Shown: one piece after another, positions 16,745 through 24,931 of the stretch | How positions within the stretch are numbered: the first letter of the stretch is position 1 | Layout of the letters: the number at the start of each line of letters is the position of its first letter | Source: Oceanococcus sp. | GTDB taxonomy: Bacteria > Pseudomonadota > Gammaproteobacteria > Nevskiales > Oceanococcaceae | Length of the DNA: 44,590 nt | Reading direction: 5' to 3' | Assembly: GCA_030147945.1 (NCBI GenBank) | Contig: JASBUL010000002.1 | Span: 1 to 44,590 of the forward strand | The notes under the pieces: model-generated | What the model was told of the DNA's origin: nothing | Database searches by the model: none | What the model saw: only the letters and a program-made list of their open reading frames with translations | Position numbers and translations under genes: made by a program

Positions 16745-17608
16745 ATGTCCGCTGCGCCACAAGCCATTGTTCCTCGCAAGGGGCCGGATTTCGGTCTCGA
16801 TGGCGATATCCCCAAATACTGGTTCGACAACGACGCCTTCAAGAGCCGTTTTTTCGATGCCATGTCGGTGCTGTTTCCCGAAGGCGAGAAATTCTTCATC
16901 TGCTGCGTGCGCGATTACCGTGATCAGATCACCGATCCCAAGCTCAAGGCCGAGGTCAAGGATTTCATTTACCAGGAAGGTCAGCACGGTATCGTCCATA
17001 CCCAGTTCAACAACCGGCTGAAGGCGCAGGGGGTTGCGGTGGATCGTATCCTCGATGAGCAAAAACGCATCATGTTCGGGTTCTTCCGCAAGAAGCTGCC
17101 CGCGGTATACACGCTGGCGCAGACCGCTGCGGCCGAACACATGACGGCCCTCATGGCGCACGGGTTCTTCTCCGCCGGCCTGCTGGACAAGGCAGACCCG
17201 CGCATCCGGGCCATGTACGCCTGGCATGCGGTGGAGGAAATCGAGCACAAGGCCGTGGCCTTCGATGTTTTCGACAAGGTGGCCAAGGGCGGCTATTTCG
17301 TCCGCATCGCCGCCATGTTGCAGGTTGGGCTGACCTTTCCTCTGCACGTTTTCATGATCATGCGCCACATGTTCGAGGTGGATGGCGTGCCCAAGCGCGG
17401 GCGGGTATGGCTGCGCGGTCTGTGGTGGTTGTATGGTCCGGGCGGGCTGTTTCCGCGTCTGCTGCCGCATTATCTGAGCTATTTCCGCCCGGGTTTTCAT
17501 CCGTGGAAGCACGGGTCCATGGACACCTACAATCGCTGGACTGAGGTCTACGAGAAAAGCGGCGATGCGATTGCCGCCGCGGATGCCGTCTCGGTGGGTG
17601 CCGCCTAG
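16745..17608 (+). CDS. Metal-dependent hydrolase, ferritin-like (PF10118 type)
   Basis: A 287-residue protein matching the predicted metal-dependent hydrolase family. The helical metal-ligand segments are [23 protein letters not shown] and [17 protein letters not shown], giving the Glu and His pattern of a di-metal ferritin-like site. A hydrophobic stretch ([16 protein letters not shown]) follows. Start at 16745 has AGGA eight bases upstream; the earlier ATG codons are too close to it. Despite its name the family's reaction is not established; a di-iron oxygenase role on lipids is plausible. It follows an AraC gene. Confidence 0.75.
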   Translation: MSAAPQAIVPRKGPDFGLDGDIPKYWFDNDAFKSRFFDAMSVLFPEGEKFFICCVRDYRDQITDPKLKAEVKDFIYQEGQHGIVHTQFNNRLKAQGVAVDRILDEQKRIMFGFFRKKLPAVYTLAQTAAAEHMTALMAHGFFSAGLLDKADPRIRAMYAWHAVEEIEHKAVAFDVFDKVAKGGYFVRIAAMLQVGLTFPLHVFMIMRHMFEVDGVPKRGRVWLRGLWWLYGPGGLFPRLLPHYLSYFRPGFHPWKHGSMDTYNRWTEVYEKSGDAIAAADAVSVGAA

Positions 17609-17663
17609 ACGCGGATGCAGGGTGCGCGTCGGCAAATGCGACGCGATCGGTTATTGTGAATAT

Positions 17664-17698
17664 GCGGGTCGACTCTTCGGAGCGGCCCGCATTTTTTT
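17664..17698 (+). terminator. Rho-independent terminator with UUCG loop
   Basis: GCGGGTCG pairs with CGGCCCGC (one G-U pair), continues inward as CTC/GAG around a TTCG tetraloop, and is followed by ATTTTTTT. It lies 56 bases after the stop of the metal-dependent hydrolase and before yjdM, so it ends the former transcript. Confidence 0.85.
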
Positions 17699-17729
17699 AC
17701 CCACCAGAAACTGCGAAGAGATTGCCCAG

Positions 17730-18065
17730 ATGAACAGCTTGCCTGCCTGCCCGGCCTGTCAGTCCGCTTACACCTATGAAGATGGGCATCTGCTGGTGTG
17801 TCCTGAGTGCGGGCATGAGTGGTCGAGCGAGGACGCCGCACAGAATGCCGGGCCGCAGTACAAGGACGCCAACGGCAATGTGCTGAGCGATGGTGACAGC
17901 GTGAGCGTGATCAAGGACCTCAAGGTCAAAGGCTCGTCGGCGGTGGTCAAGGTCGGCACCAAGGTGAAGAACATTCGTCTGGTTGATGCCGACCACAACA
18001 TCGATTGCAAGATCGACGGCATTGGCGCGATGAAGCTGAAGTCCGAATTCGTCAAGAAAATCTAG
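17730..18065 (+). CDS. yjdM: Zinc-ribbon protein YjdM (formerly PhnA)
   Basis: A 111-residue protein, the same length as E. coli YjdM. The N-terminal zinc ribbon is [25 protein letters not shown] (two CxxC pairs). The body [26 protein letters not shown] and the end [22 protein letters not shown] are nearly those of the family. Once called alkylphosphonate utilisation protein PhnA, it is not itself shown to act on phosphonates. It stands directly after a terminator and converges with the MarR-like gene. Confidence 0.93.
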   Translation: MNSLPACPACQSAYTYEDGHLLVCPECGHEWSSEDAAQNAGPQYKDANGNVLSDGDSVSVIKDLKVKGSSAVVKVGTKVKNIRLVDADHNIDCKIDGIGAMKLKSEFVKKI

Positions 18066-18082
18066 CGTTGGTTGCGCCGCGC

Positions 18083-18673
18083 TTATGTGGCGGCGCTCTT
18101 GCGTGTGCGTGGCCGCGATTTGGGTTTGCCGTTGACCTTGTTCTCCACCGAGTCGATGCGCCCTTCATCACGCAGATCCTGGAAGATGTCGGTGATGCGC
18201 TGGAACATGTGGATGCCCATCGAGTTCTCTTCGAGGGTCATGCGATCGGTGGCCAGTTTGATGAAGCTGGTGGCGTTTTCGACCATGCGGCGGTAATAGC
18301 GCTGTCCTGCCGGGGTCACGGTGACCAGCTTTTCACGTCCGGAGTTCGGATCCTCGCTGATCGTGATGAAATTGTGTGGCGGTTTGGCCAGCGACCGCAG
18401 CGCCTTGGATACGGTGCTGCTGGTGATGTCGTACCAGGTGGTCAGGCAGCGTTCGATATCCTTGCGGCGTAGGCTCGAGCTGCCATTCTTCAAGCCTTCG
18501 GTACGCAGCAACCACATGATCACGGTTTGGTGACGATCAAGCTCGCCACCGCAGCGCAGCGCATCTTCGACCTGCATCCCGATGGCGTAGTGGATCGGGT
18601 AGAACAACTCCAGGAAGTGTCCTGCGGCATCGTCGTGCGTGATCTTCTTGACGGTGGTTTTCAGTTTTATCAA
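18083..18673 (-). CDS. MarR-like winged-helix transcriptional regulator
   Basis: A 196-residue protein with a winged helix. DITSSTVSKALRSLAKPPHNFITISEDPNSGREKLVTVTPAGQRYY (about residues 82-127) gives the recognition helix, the wing and the typical MarR TPAGxxxY end. The tail GKPKSRPRTRKS is basic. The longest frame begins at TTG 18673; a later start is possible. It is divergent from the aldehyde dehydrogenase. The intergenic region holds TGTC-N5-GACA, a core repeated before the P450 operon and the TonB receptor, so I infer it represses all three. The ligand is unknown. Confidence 0.8.
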   Translation of the reverse strand: MIKLKTTVKKITHDDAAGHFLELFYPIHYAIGMQVEDALRCGGELDRHQTVIMWLLRTEGLKNGSSSLRRKDIERCLTTWYDITSSTVSKALRSLAKPPHNFITISEDPNSGREKLVTVTPAGQRYYRRMVENATSFIKLATDRMTLEENSMGIHMFQRITDIFQDLRDEGRIDSVENKVNGKPKSRPRTRKSAAT

Positions 18674-18730
18674 GTGTCTCGATCCGTGATGTGGAAACCC
18701 GCATTATGATTGGCCACATTGATGCTGGGC

Positions 18731-18753
18731 AATAATGTCCAATTGACACTGTT
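18731..18753. promoter_or_regulatory. MarR-type operator 1 (aldehyde dehydrogenase promoter)
   Basis: The core TGTC-CAATT-GACA spans 18736-18748 with partly symmetric flanks (AATAA on the left, CTGTT on the right). The right half contains TTGACA (18743-18748), a perfect -35, with AATAAT at 18764-18769 as a possible -10 at a short 15-base spacing. It lies between the MarR-like gene and the aldehyde dehydrogenase, so binding would block the latter's promoter. Confidence 0.65.
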
Positions 18754-18803
18754 TCGTCAAGACAATAATCTGCCGGCGTTTTTCAACGCACGAAGGTGGA
18801 GAC

Positions 18804-20243
18804 ATGACCGCAGAGTCACAGACCGTTGTTGCCGGCGCCGACGCGTCCCCCGATGAACTCAAGGCCAAACTTGCGGTGCTGCGCTCGGGCTATGAGGCGG
18901 ATCGATACCCGTCGGCCGAGCTCAGACGCGATCGCCTGCAGCGCTTGTGGGCGGCTCTGGATAGCCACGCCCAGCGGCTCTGCGAAGCCTTGAATGCGGA
19001 CTTCGGTCATCGCTCGACCAAGCAATCGTATTTCACGGACATCGCCACCACCGGGAAGTCGATCCGCCTGACTCGCAAAGGTTTGCGAGGCTGGATGAAA
19101 GCGGAGCGGCGCAAGGTCGATTTTCCGTTCTCGCTGCTTGGCGCGAAGGCCAGGGTGCATTATCAGCCGCTCGGCGTGGTCGGCATTCTGAGTCCGTGGA
19201 ATGTGCCGGTGAATCTGACGTTGACGCCATTGGCTGGCGTGCTCGGGGCGGGTAATCGGGCCATGATCAAGCCGTCCGAACATACGCCGGCGACCTCGCA
19301 GGTCATGGTGGAACTGATCGCCTCCGCATTTTCGGAGGATGAGGTCACCACGGTGACAGGTGGCGCAGAGATCGGACAGCGCTTCAGTGCACTGCCATTC
19401 GATCATCTGGTGTTCACCGGCGGGACCTCGATTGCGCGGCACATCATGCGTGCGGCCTCGGACAACCTGACGCCGCTGACGCTGGAGCTCGGTGGCAAGT
19501 CGCCCGTTGTGGTTGGCCAGGGTGCCGATCTGGTGCTGGCGGCCAAGCGCACGGTCTTCGGCAAGGTGTTCAACGCCGGGCAGGTGTGCCTGGCGCCGGA
19601 CTACGTGCTGGTTGATGCGCGCCAGCGCGAGGCCCTGATCGCTGCGATTCAGGCCGAGATCCAGGCCTGTCTGCCCGAAGGCGCCATGAGCGATGACTAC
19701 GTGTCCGTCATCAACGAACGGCAGGGTGATCGGATCAGGGCGTATCTGGACGAGGCGCGCCAGGCGGGTGCGCGGGTGTGGTCGGCGGATGCGGGGCAGG
19801 GGCGGCGTATTCCCATTACCCTGATCATTGATCCGCCGGAGGAACTGCGTGTCTGTCAGGAGGAGATTTTTGGTCCGCTGCTGGTGGTACGCAGCTACAC
19901 CGATTTTTCCGAGGCCCTGTCGTATATCAACGCACGCCCCCGTCCGCTGGCGCTGTATTACTTCGGCAGCTGCGCGGTGCAGCGTCAGCAAGTGCTTGAG
20001 GAGACGGTGTCGGGTGGGGTGACCATCAATGATGTGGTCATGCATTACACCTTTGACGATCTGCCTTTTGGTGGTGTCGGGCCGAGCGGTATGGGTGCCT
20101 ACCATGGCTTTGACGGTTTCCGCCAGTTCTCTCATGCACGTGCGGTTTACCACCAGACCCGGTTTGATCTCGGGCGCATCATCCGCCCGCCATATGGCCG
20201 GGCTTTCGAGCTGTTTTCGCGGCATGTCATGAACCGCGGATAA
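18804..20243 (+). CDS. Aldehyde dehydrogenase (coniferyl aldehyde dehydrogenase-like)
   Basis: A 479-residue NAD(P)-dependent aldehyde dehydrogenase. PWNVP with the oxyanion Asn is at residues 131-135, the general base is E228 in LELGGKSP, and the nucleophile is C262 in FNAGQVCLAPDY. The short length and the APDY context resemble the coniferyl/class-3-like branch, whose members often take long-chain or aromatic aldehydes. The ribosome site AAGGTGGAG is good. It is controlled by operator 1 and lies 68 bases before the P450 operon. It would oxidise an aldehyde formed downstream of P450 hydroxylation; that order is inferred. Confidence 0.9.
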   Translation: MTAESQTVVAGADASPDELKAKLAVLRSGYEADRYPSAELRRDRLQRLWAALDSHAQRLCEALNADFGHRSTKQSYFTDIATTGKSIRLTRKGLRGWMKAERRKVDFPFSLLGAKARVHYQPLGVVGILSPWNVPVNLTLTPLAGVLGAGNRAMIKPSEHTPATSQVMVELIASAFSEDEVTTVTGGAEIGQRFSALPFDHLVFTGGTSIARHIMRAASDNLTPLTLELGGKSPVVVGQGADLVLAAKRTVFGKVFNAGQVCLAPDYVLVDARQREALIAAIQAEIQACLPEGAMSDDYVSVINERQGDRIRAYLDEARQAGARVWSADAGQGRRIPITLIIDPPEELRVCQEEIFGPLLVVRSYTDFSEALSYINARPRPLALYYFGSCAVQRQQVLEETVSGGVTINDVVMHYTFDDLPFGGVGPSGMGAYHGFDGFRQFSHARAVYHQTRFDLGRIIRPPYGRAFELFSRHVMNRG

Positions 20244-20255
20244 ATTGTTTGACAG

Positions 20256-20280
20256 AAATAGTGTCCAAATGACACTATTT
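20256..20280. promoter_or_regulatory. MarR-type operator 2 (P450 operon promoter)
   Basis: A perfect inverted repeat with arms AAATAGTGTC and GACACTATTT around CAAAT. It is the strongest of three sites sharing TGTC-N5-GACA. TTGACA at 20249-20254 could be the -35, with the -10 inside the right arm, so the operator lies on the promoter. The P450 start is 32 bases downstream. Confidence 0.75.
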
Positions 20281-20311
20281 AGAAACACTAGAAAATACCA
20301 AGGAGACTGAC

Positions 20312-21550
20312 GTGGCCGAGCTCAAATACGGGTCTGATTTCGATGTGACCAAGCTGCTGGATCCGGACGTCATTGCCAACCCGTATCCCTACTACCAACT
20401 GTTGCGTGCACAGGCGCCGCAGTTCGGTCTGCTTGACTATCCGCCGGGCACCGTGCCGGGCGTTGATACACCCAGCCCGGCCTGGGTCTTCACCCGCTAC
20501 GAAGACGTGCTCGGTGTGATGAAGAATCACGAGGCCTTTTCATCCCGCGATCCCATGCAGGAAGCGTCCGAGGCGCCGACCTTGATGCTGGTCAACCACG
20601 ACCGGCCGCGCCACACCTTGCTGCGCAACATCGCCAAGAAAGCCTTTACGCCCAAGCGTGTCGGAACCGACATCGCGCCACTGGTGACCCAGACGATCAG
20701 TGAAATGGTCAATGGTCTGATCGACAACGACATTGACTTCATGCAGGAGGTTGCCGGGGTACTGCCATCGGTGGTGATGACCTTTCTGATCGGAACGCCG
20801 CGAGAGGATTACCCCAAGCTGGTGCGCTGGGCCAACGCCTTCATGGTGTCTTCGGATTTCACGCCCGAAGAGCGCCAGCAATGCAACATTGAACTGTTCA
20901 CCTACTACAGCACCAAGGTGGCGGAATGTTACGCCGCGATCGAGCGCGGCGAGGATGTGCCGGATACCCTGATGGCGGCGTTTATCCGGGCTGAAGACGA
21001 GGGTCAGCAACTGACCAAGGAAGAGGTTGTGCTGTTCTGCATCACGCTGGTTGTGGCGGGGGCGGAAACCACCACCTATCTACTTGGCAACCTGGTTGCG
21101 ACGCTGCAGGAAGAGCCGGAGTTTTTCGAGCTGCTCAAGAACGACCGCAGTCAGATTCGCCCGTTCATTGAGGAGAGCTTGCGCCGTGATGGGCCGCCGC
21201 AGCGCCTTTTCCGTGTGGCCACACAGGACATCGAGCATGGCGGGGTGCAGATCAAGAAAGGCGATTGGGTGGCGTTTTTCATGGCAGCAGCCAACCGTGA
21301 TCCGGACATGTTCGCCGAGCCGGACAAATTCATTCTGAACCGCCCCAACATCGGTCGTCATGTGACCTTTGGGCACGGTATTCATCACTGCCTGGGCTCC
21401 GGTGTCGCACGTATGGAAGCGGAAAAGATGCTCGATGTGATTCTCGATAACTGCAGTGGTATCGAGGCCGGGTCCAAGCCCAAGCAACGCCAGCGTGGTG
21501 GCTTGCTGACCTACGGTTTGCAAAGCCTGCCGGTGGTGCTCAAGTCGTAA
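20312..21550 (+). CDS. Cytochrome P450, bacterial class I
   Basis: A soluble 412-residue P450. The I-helix oxygen-activation motif AGAETT is at 249-254, ExxR at E288-R291, and the heme loop FGHGIHHCLG has its thiolate at C360. It starts with GTG, preceded by AAGGAG at good spacing. Ferredoxin reductase and ferredoxin genes three and four places downstream in the same operon supply electrons from NAD(P)H, making a complete three-component hydroxylase. The motif set is not that of CYP153 alkane hydroxylases as I know them. Terpenoid, sterol or acyl substrates are all possible. Confidence 0.93.
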   Translation: MAELKYGSDFDVTKLLDPDVIANPYPYYQLLRAQAPQFGLLDYPPGTVPGVDTPSPAWVFTRYEDVLGVMKNHEAFSSRDPMQEASEAPTLMLVNHDRPRHTLLRNIAKKAFTPKRVGTDIAPLVTQTISEMVNGLIDNDIDFMQEVAGVLPSVVMTFLIGTPREDYPKLVRWANAFMVSSDFTPEERQQCNIELFTYYSTKVAECYAAIERGEDVPDTLMAAFIRAEDEGQQLTKEEVVLFCITLVVAGAETTTYLLGNLVATLQEEPEFFELLKNDRSQIRPFIEESLRRDGPPQRLFRVATQDIEHGGVQIKKGDWVAFFMAAANRDPDMFAEPDKFILNRPNIGRHVTFGHGIHHCLGSGVARMEAEKMLDVILDNCSGIEAGSKPKQRQRGGLLTYGLQSLPVVLKS

Positions 21551-21572
21551 TCGTTTCCGCAACAAGCAGGAC

Positions 21573-22406
21573 ATGACCATGTTGATGGTGCAGACCGAGG
21601 CCTTTAGCCTGCGTCGCGACGGCGCGATTGCCGAACTGAGTCTGAATCGGGCGGAGCAACTCAATACCCTGCAGGATGCGTTCTGGGGCGATCTGTCCGA
21701 CGCGCTGGAGCGCATTGACGCAGATCCCACATTGCGCGCACTGGTGATGACGGCCCAGGGCGAGCATTTCTGCGCGGGTATGGATCTGGATTTCTTTGCC
21801 GCCGTGCGTGCGCGCGAAGACGCCGAGCCCGGGCGCTACCGGGAATGGTTGCGACGCAAGATCCGCTATCTGCAGAAGCCGATGGATCAGATCGAGGCGC
21901 TGCGTATTCCAGTGATTGCCGCCACCCAGGGCGCGTGTATCGGCGCCGGGCTGGATCTGCTGTGTGCAACGGATCTGCGCGTGTGTTCGGCCGAGGCGTT
22001 TTACTGCATTCACGAGATCAATGTCGCGATCACCGCGGATCTGGGCGTGCTGCAGCGCATGCCGACCCTGATCGCCCCTGCCGTGGTCGATGATCTGGCC
22101 CTGACCGGGCGACGCATGCTGGCTGAGGAGGCGCACGCCAGTGGATTCGTGCGTCAGGTGGTTGAGCGCCCCCAGGAGCTGCGCGCAGCGGCCATGACGC
22201 TGGCGGAGCATGTGACGCGACTGTCGCCGCTGGCCGTCGCCGGGACCAAAGCGGCCTTGCGCCGCAATCGGCGCGCGCAAGTTGATGTCGGGCTGGATTT
22301 CATGACGCTGTGGAATGCCGCCATGTTCGTCAGCGATGACATCCCCAGCGCGATTCAGGCCCAGCGGCAGCGGCAGTCCGCGGCATTCCAGGATCTGCTG
22401 CCGTGA
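21573..22406 (+). CDS. Enoyl-CoA hydratase/isomerase, dienoyl-CoA isomerase-like
   Basis: A 277-residue crotonase. HFCAGMDLDFF and GACIGAGLDLLCATDLRVCS make the oxyanion hole. HEINVAITADLGVLQRMP corresponds to the Glu/Asp catalytic stretch of delta(3,5)-delta(2,4)-dienoyl-CoA isomerase (ECH1), which usually reads EVDVGLAADVG. That suggests it shifts double bonds in a polyunsaturated acyl-CoA. It sits 22 bases after the P450 gene, and its stop overlaps the reductase start (GTGA). Its presence argues for a substrate that becomes a CoA thioester. Confidence 0.85.
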   Translation: MTMLMVQTEAFSLRRDGAIAELSLNRAEQLNTLQDAFWGDLSDALERIDADPTLRALVMTAQGEHFCAGMDLDFFAAVRAREDAEPGRYREWLRRKIRYLQKPMDQIEALRIPVIAATQGACIGAGLDLLCATDLRVCSAEAFYCIHEINVAITADLGVLQRMPTLIAPAVVDDLALTGRRMLAEEAHASGFVRQVVERPQELRAAAMTLAEHVTRLSPLAVAGTKAALRRNRRAQVDVGLDFMTLWNAAMFVSDDIPSAIQAQRQRQSAAFQDLLP

Positions 22407-23638
22407 GTGCCAGCACGCGTGTTGTGGTGGTGGGTGGCGGGCAGGCCGCGGCGCAGCTGATCGGCAGTCTGCGCGGGCATGGCTTTGGCGGACAGATCAC
22501 GCTGTTCAGTGATGAGCAGATGCTGCCGTATCACCGCCCACCCTTGTCCAAGAAGTTTCTGCTTGGCGAGCTGAGTCAGGACAAGCTGCTGATCCGCAAG
22601 CCGGCGTATTACGAAGGGCATGGCGTCGATGTGCGGCTGGGCTGCCCGGTCTTGGGTGTCGATGCGGCCGCCCGCCAGCTCACCGTTGCCGAGCATCCAA
22701 ACATCGACTACGACGTGCTGGTCCTGGCCACTGGCGGTCGCGCTCGTCGATTGCCCCTGGTGCCGCAAGGCATGAGTGGTGTTCATGCCTTGCGGACCTA
22801 CACCGATGCGCTGGCTTTGCGCGATCGTCTGCACGCTGGTGCACGCGTGGTGCTGATCGGTGGAGGTTACATCGGCCTGGAAGTGGCAGCGTCGCTGCGC
22901 ACACTGGGCTGCGAGGTCACGGTGCTGGAGATGCAGTCGCGCGTGCTTGAGCGCTCCGCGGCGCCGGCGATCGCACAACGTCTGGTCGAGGAACATGCGC
23001 ATCACGGCAGTCGGGTGCACTGCGGGATTGGGGTGTCGCGGATTCTCGGTGAGCACGCATTCGAAGGCGTGCTGACCAGTGACGGGCAAACCATTGAGGC
23101 CGATGTGCTGGTTGTTGGCATCGGTATGCAGGCCAACACCAGTCTGGCCGAGCAAGCTGGCCTGGCTTGTGCCGACGGCATCCTGGTCGACCGCAGTGGG
23201 CGGACCAGCGATCCGTCCATTTATGCCATTGGCGACGTGGCGTGCTGGCGGGATCGCGACGGGCAGGGCAGTGGCAGGCTGGAGTCCGTGGACAACGCGA
23301 TTTTTAGCGCCAATGTTGCGGCCGCCGCCATTGCCGGGGTCGCCCCACCCGATGCTGCCGCGCCCTGGTTCTGGTCTGATCAGTACCACAACAAGTTGCA
23401 AATGGTGGGTCTGGCGCCGGCCCAGGCCAGCTGGTTGCAGCGCCGCAGTGAAGATGGCGCGCGGCTGAGTTGTTTCTGTATTGAGGATGAGCGCCTGCGC
23501 GCGGCCCAGTGCCTCAATGCGGCGGGCGATTTCATCGTGGCCAAACGCCTGATTGCCTCGGGCCAGCGGATTGACCCTGCCGCACTCACCAATCCATCGA
23601 TCGCCCTGCGCGATCTGTGTACCACGGCTTCGGAATAA
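22403..23638 (+). CDS. FAD-dependent ferredoxin reductase (putidaredoxin reductase type)
   Basis: A 411-residue two-dinucleotide-domain flavoprotein. VVVGGGQAAAQLIGSLR (FAD) is at the N-terminus, LPYHRPPLSKKFLLG is the family's typical block, VLIGGGYIGLEVAASL (NAD) is near residue 152, and YAIGDVACW is the FAD-ribityl motif. It transfers electrons from NADH to the ferredoxin encoded 4 bases downstream and so to the P450. It begins with GTG in a four-base overlap with the crotonase stop, so translation is coupled. Confidence 0.92.
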   Translation: MSASTRVVVVGGGQAAAQLIGSLRGHGFGGQITLFSDEQMLPYHRPPLSKKFLLGELSQDKLLIRKPAYYEGHGVDVRLGCPVLGVDAAARQLTVAEHPNIDYDVLVLATGGRARRLPLVPQGMSGVHALRTYTDALALRDRLHAGARVVLIGGGYIGLEVAASLRTLGCEVTVLEMQSRVLERSAAPAIAQRLVEEHAHHGSRVHCGIGVSRILGEHAFEGVLTSDGQTIEADVLVVGIGMQANTSLAEQAGLACADGILVDRSGRTSDPSIYAIGDVACWRDRDGQGSGRLESVDNAIFSANVAAAAIAGVAPPDAAAPWFWSDQYHNKLQMVGLAPAQASWLQRRSEDGARLSCFCIEDERLRAAQCLNAAGDFIVAKRLIASGQRIDPAALTNPSIALRDLCTTASE

Positions 23639-23642
23639 ACGT

Positions 23643-23951
23643 ATGAAAATCAATGTCATCGATCGCGCTGGACAGGTCTTGGACCTGGATTGCGAAAACG
23701 GTGATCGACTCATGGATGTGCTGGCGGAACTCGATCTGGTCGAGGCGACCTGCGGCGGGGAGTGCTCATGTGCAACCTGTCAGGTCTATGTCGACCCGGA
23801 TTGGCTGAACCGCCTGCCACCCAAGGACGAGCTTGAGCTTGAGTTGCTCGATGAGTTGCTCAATACCCGAGAAACCAGCCGCCTGGCTTGCCAGATTCAC
23901 CTCAGTGATGAACTGGACGGCATACCCATCACGGTGGCCCCGGCGGAATAA
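23643..23951 (+). CDS. [2Fe-2S] ferredoxin (putidaredoxin/adrenodoxin type)
   Basis: A 102-residue ferredoxin. The cluster cysteines are C37, C43 and C46 (CGGECSCATC) and C83 (RLACQI), the C-x5-C-x2-C...C pattern of P450-serving ferredoxins. A further Cys at position 41 is inside the loop. It starts at ATG 23643, right after the reductase stop, and is the direct electron donor to the P450 in this operon. Length and acidic composition are normal. Confidence 0.94.
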   Translation: MKINVIDRAGQVLDLDCENGDRLMDVLAELDLVEATCGGECSCATCQVYVDPDWLNRLPPKDELELELLDELLNTRETSRLACQIHLSDELDGIPITVAPAE

Positions 23952-23970
23952 CACCACCCAGGAGACAACA

Positions 23971-24366
23971 ATGAGTAGCCCGGAAATAGACACCACGATT
24001 GAAGTGTTCACCCGCTTTGGCAACAAGGACGTGCCAGCGATACTCGAGATGCTCAATGATGACATCGTGATCGAGTTCTACGGCCCTTCGGTCATTCCCT
24101 ATGCCGGTCACTATGAGGGACTGGCCGATGCGGAGCGTTTTTTCTCCACCGTACTGAGTTCGGTCGACATCCATCAGTTCGAACCGGAGCAGTTTCTCAG
24201 CGATGGCAACATGGTGACCGTGACGGGGCAGTTGCATCTCACGGCCCGTTCAACCGGACGCGATATCCGTTCCGACTTTGCCCATGTGATCTCGGTGGAG
24301 AACGGCAAGTGGACGCGTTTTCGTGACTTCATGAACACCGCTGAGGCGGTTGCGGCGTTCAGCTGA
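23971..24366 (+). CDS. NTF2-like/SnoaL-like protein
   Basis: A 131-residue single-domain protein with the cone-shaped NTF2 pattern: an N-terminal helix (IEVFTRFGNKDVPAILEMLNDDIVIEF), then YAGHYEGLADAERFF, then strands ending HVISVENGKWTRFRDFMNTAEAV. AGGAGA stands seven bases before the ATG. Relatives include ketosteroid isomerase, limonene epoxide hydrolase and SnoaL cyclases, so it could act on the P450 product. Catalytic residues cannot be assigned from sequence alone. It overlaps the next start (TGATG). Confidence 0.75.
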   Translation: MSSPEIDTTIEVFTRFGNKDVPAILEMLNDDIVIEFYGPSVIPYAGHYEGLADAERFFSTVLSSVDIHQFEPEQFLSDGNMVTVTGQLHLTARSTGRDIRSDFAHVISVENGKWTRFRDFMNTAEAVAAFS

Positions 24367-24761
24367 TGAATGCCACGGCCGTTTACCGGCAGATCGCCAT
24401 AGGCGATCTGCTGCTGTTTTCGGCGCTGGCGGTGCCGGGACTGGGGCGTCGCCTGGTCGAACTGCTGGTCGAGTTCAATCATGTTCTCGACTGGTCCGGC
24501 GCGCTGCAGATGTCGGCGGGCGTAAGCCTGCTGATACACCTGACCGGGTTGCTGGGTGCGGCCCTGGCCTGGCTGCGTTTGGGGATCGGTCCGCAGACTC
24601 AAAGCTGGCAGGTGAGTATTGCGGTGAAGCTCCTGGCCTGCGCGTTGTTTGCCTATGCGGTCGGCGTCGGTGCGCCGGCGATCTTCCTTGTGATTGGCCT
24701 TGTTGATCTTGTTCAGGCTTTGATTTTAATGGCTTTTTACAAGATCCGGCCTGCTCAATAA
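24366..24761 (+). CDS. Small integral membrane protein, four helices
   Basis: A 131-residue protein with about four hydrophobic segments: LLLFSALAVPGLG, ALQMSAGVSLLIHLTGLLGAALAWL, VAVKLLACALFAYAVGV-like and AIFLVIGLVDLVQALILMAFY. There is no family that I can name with confidence. Its ATG overlaps the stop of the NTF2-like gene, so it belongs to the P450 operon. It might help a hydrophobic substrate cross or dock at the inner membrane. Operator 3 begins four bases after its stop. Confidence 0.65.
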   Translation: MNATAVYRQIAIGDLLLFSALAVPGLGRRLVELLVEFNHVLDWSGALQMSAGVSLLIHLTGLLGAALAWLRLGIGPQTQSWQVSIAVKLLACALFAYAVGVGAPAIFLVIGLVDLVQALILMAFYKIRPAQ

Positions 24762-24764
24762 AAA

Positions 24765-24787
24765 GATGTCGAAAAGACACAATATTT
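24765..24787. promoter_or_regulatory. MarR-type operator 3 (TonB receptor promoter)
   Basis: GATGTC-GAAAA-GACAC repeats the TGTC-N5-GACA core of operators 1 and 2, with AT-rich flanks. Fifteen bases further on, GACATGATGTC (24792-24802) has the half sites in the opposite order. The whole 170-base leader before the receptor contains no gene; nothing else in it is recognisable apart from AATATTTAAT as a possible -10. Confidence 0.6.
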
Positions 24788-24931
24788 AATAGACATGATG
24801 TCGTGAGTTGTGTAATGTGACATCTGACAGGTGCGGCCGCATACAACAAAATCAGGCCGCCGCAAAAAACATCGAACGTCAATGAGTGCCGGAGCTCCCC
24901 CCGAGCCGGTGCGAAAGATGCGGAGTGAGAC

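Noticed and set aside
18816-20288. 490-codon antisense frame opposite the aldehyde dehydrogenase
   Set aside because: The sense strand has all catalytic motifs and a ribosome site; the antisense product has no recognisable fold and would run through operator 2.
23751-23784. Extra cysteine in the ferredoxin cluster loop as a novel cluster type
   Set aside because: The C-x5-C-x2-C...C ligand set is complete without it, and an additional Cys in this loop occurs in ordinary ferredoxins.
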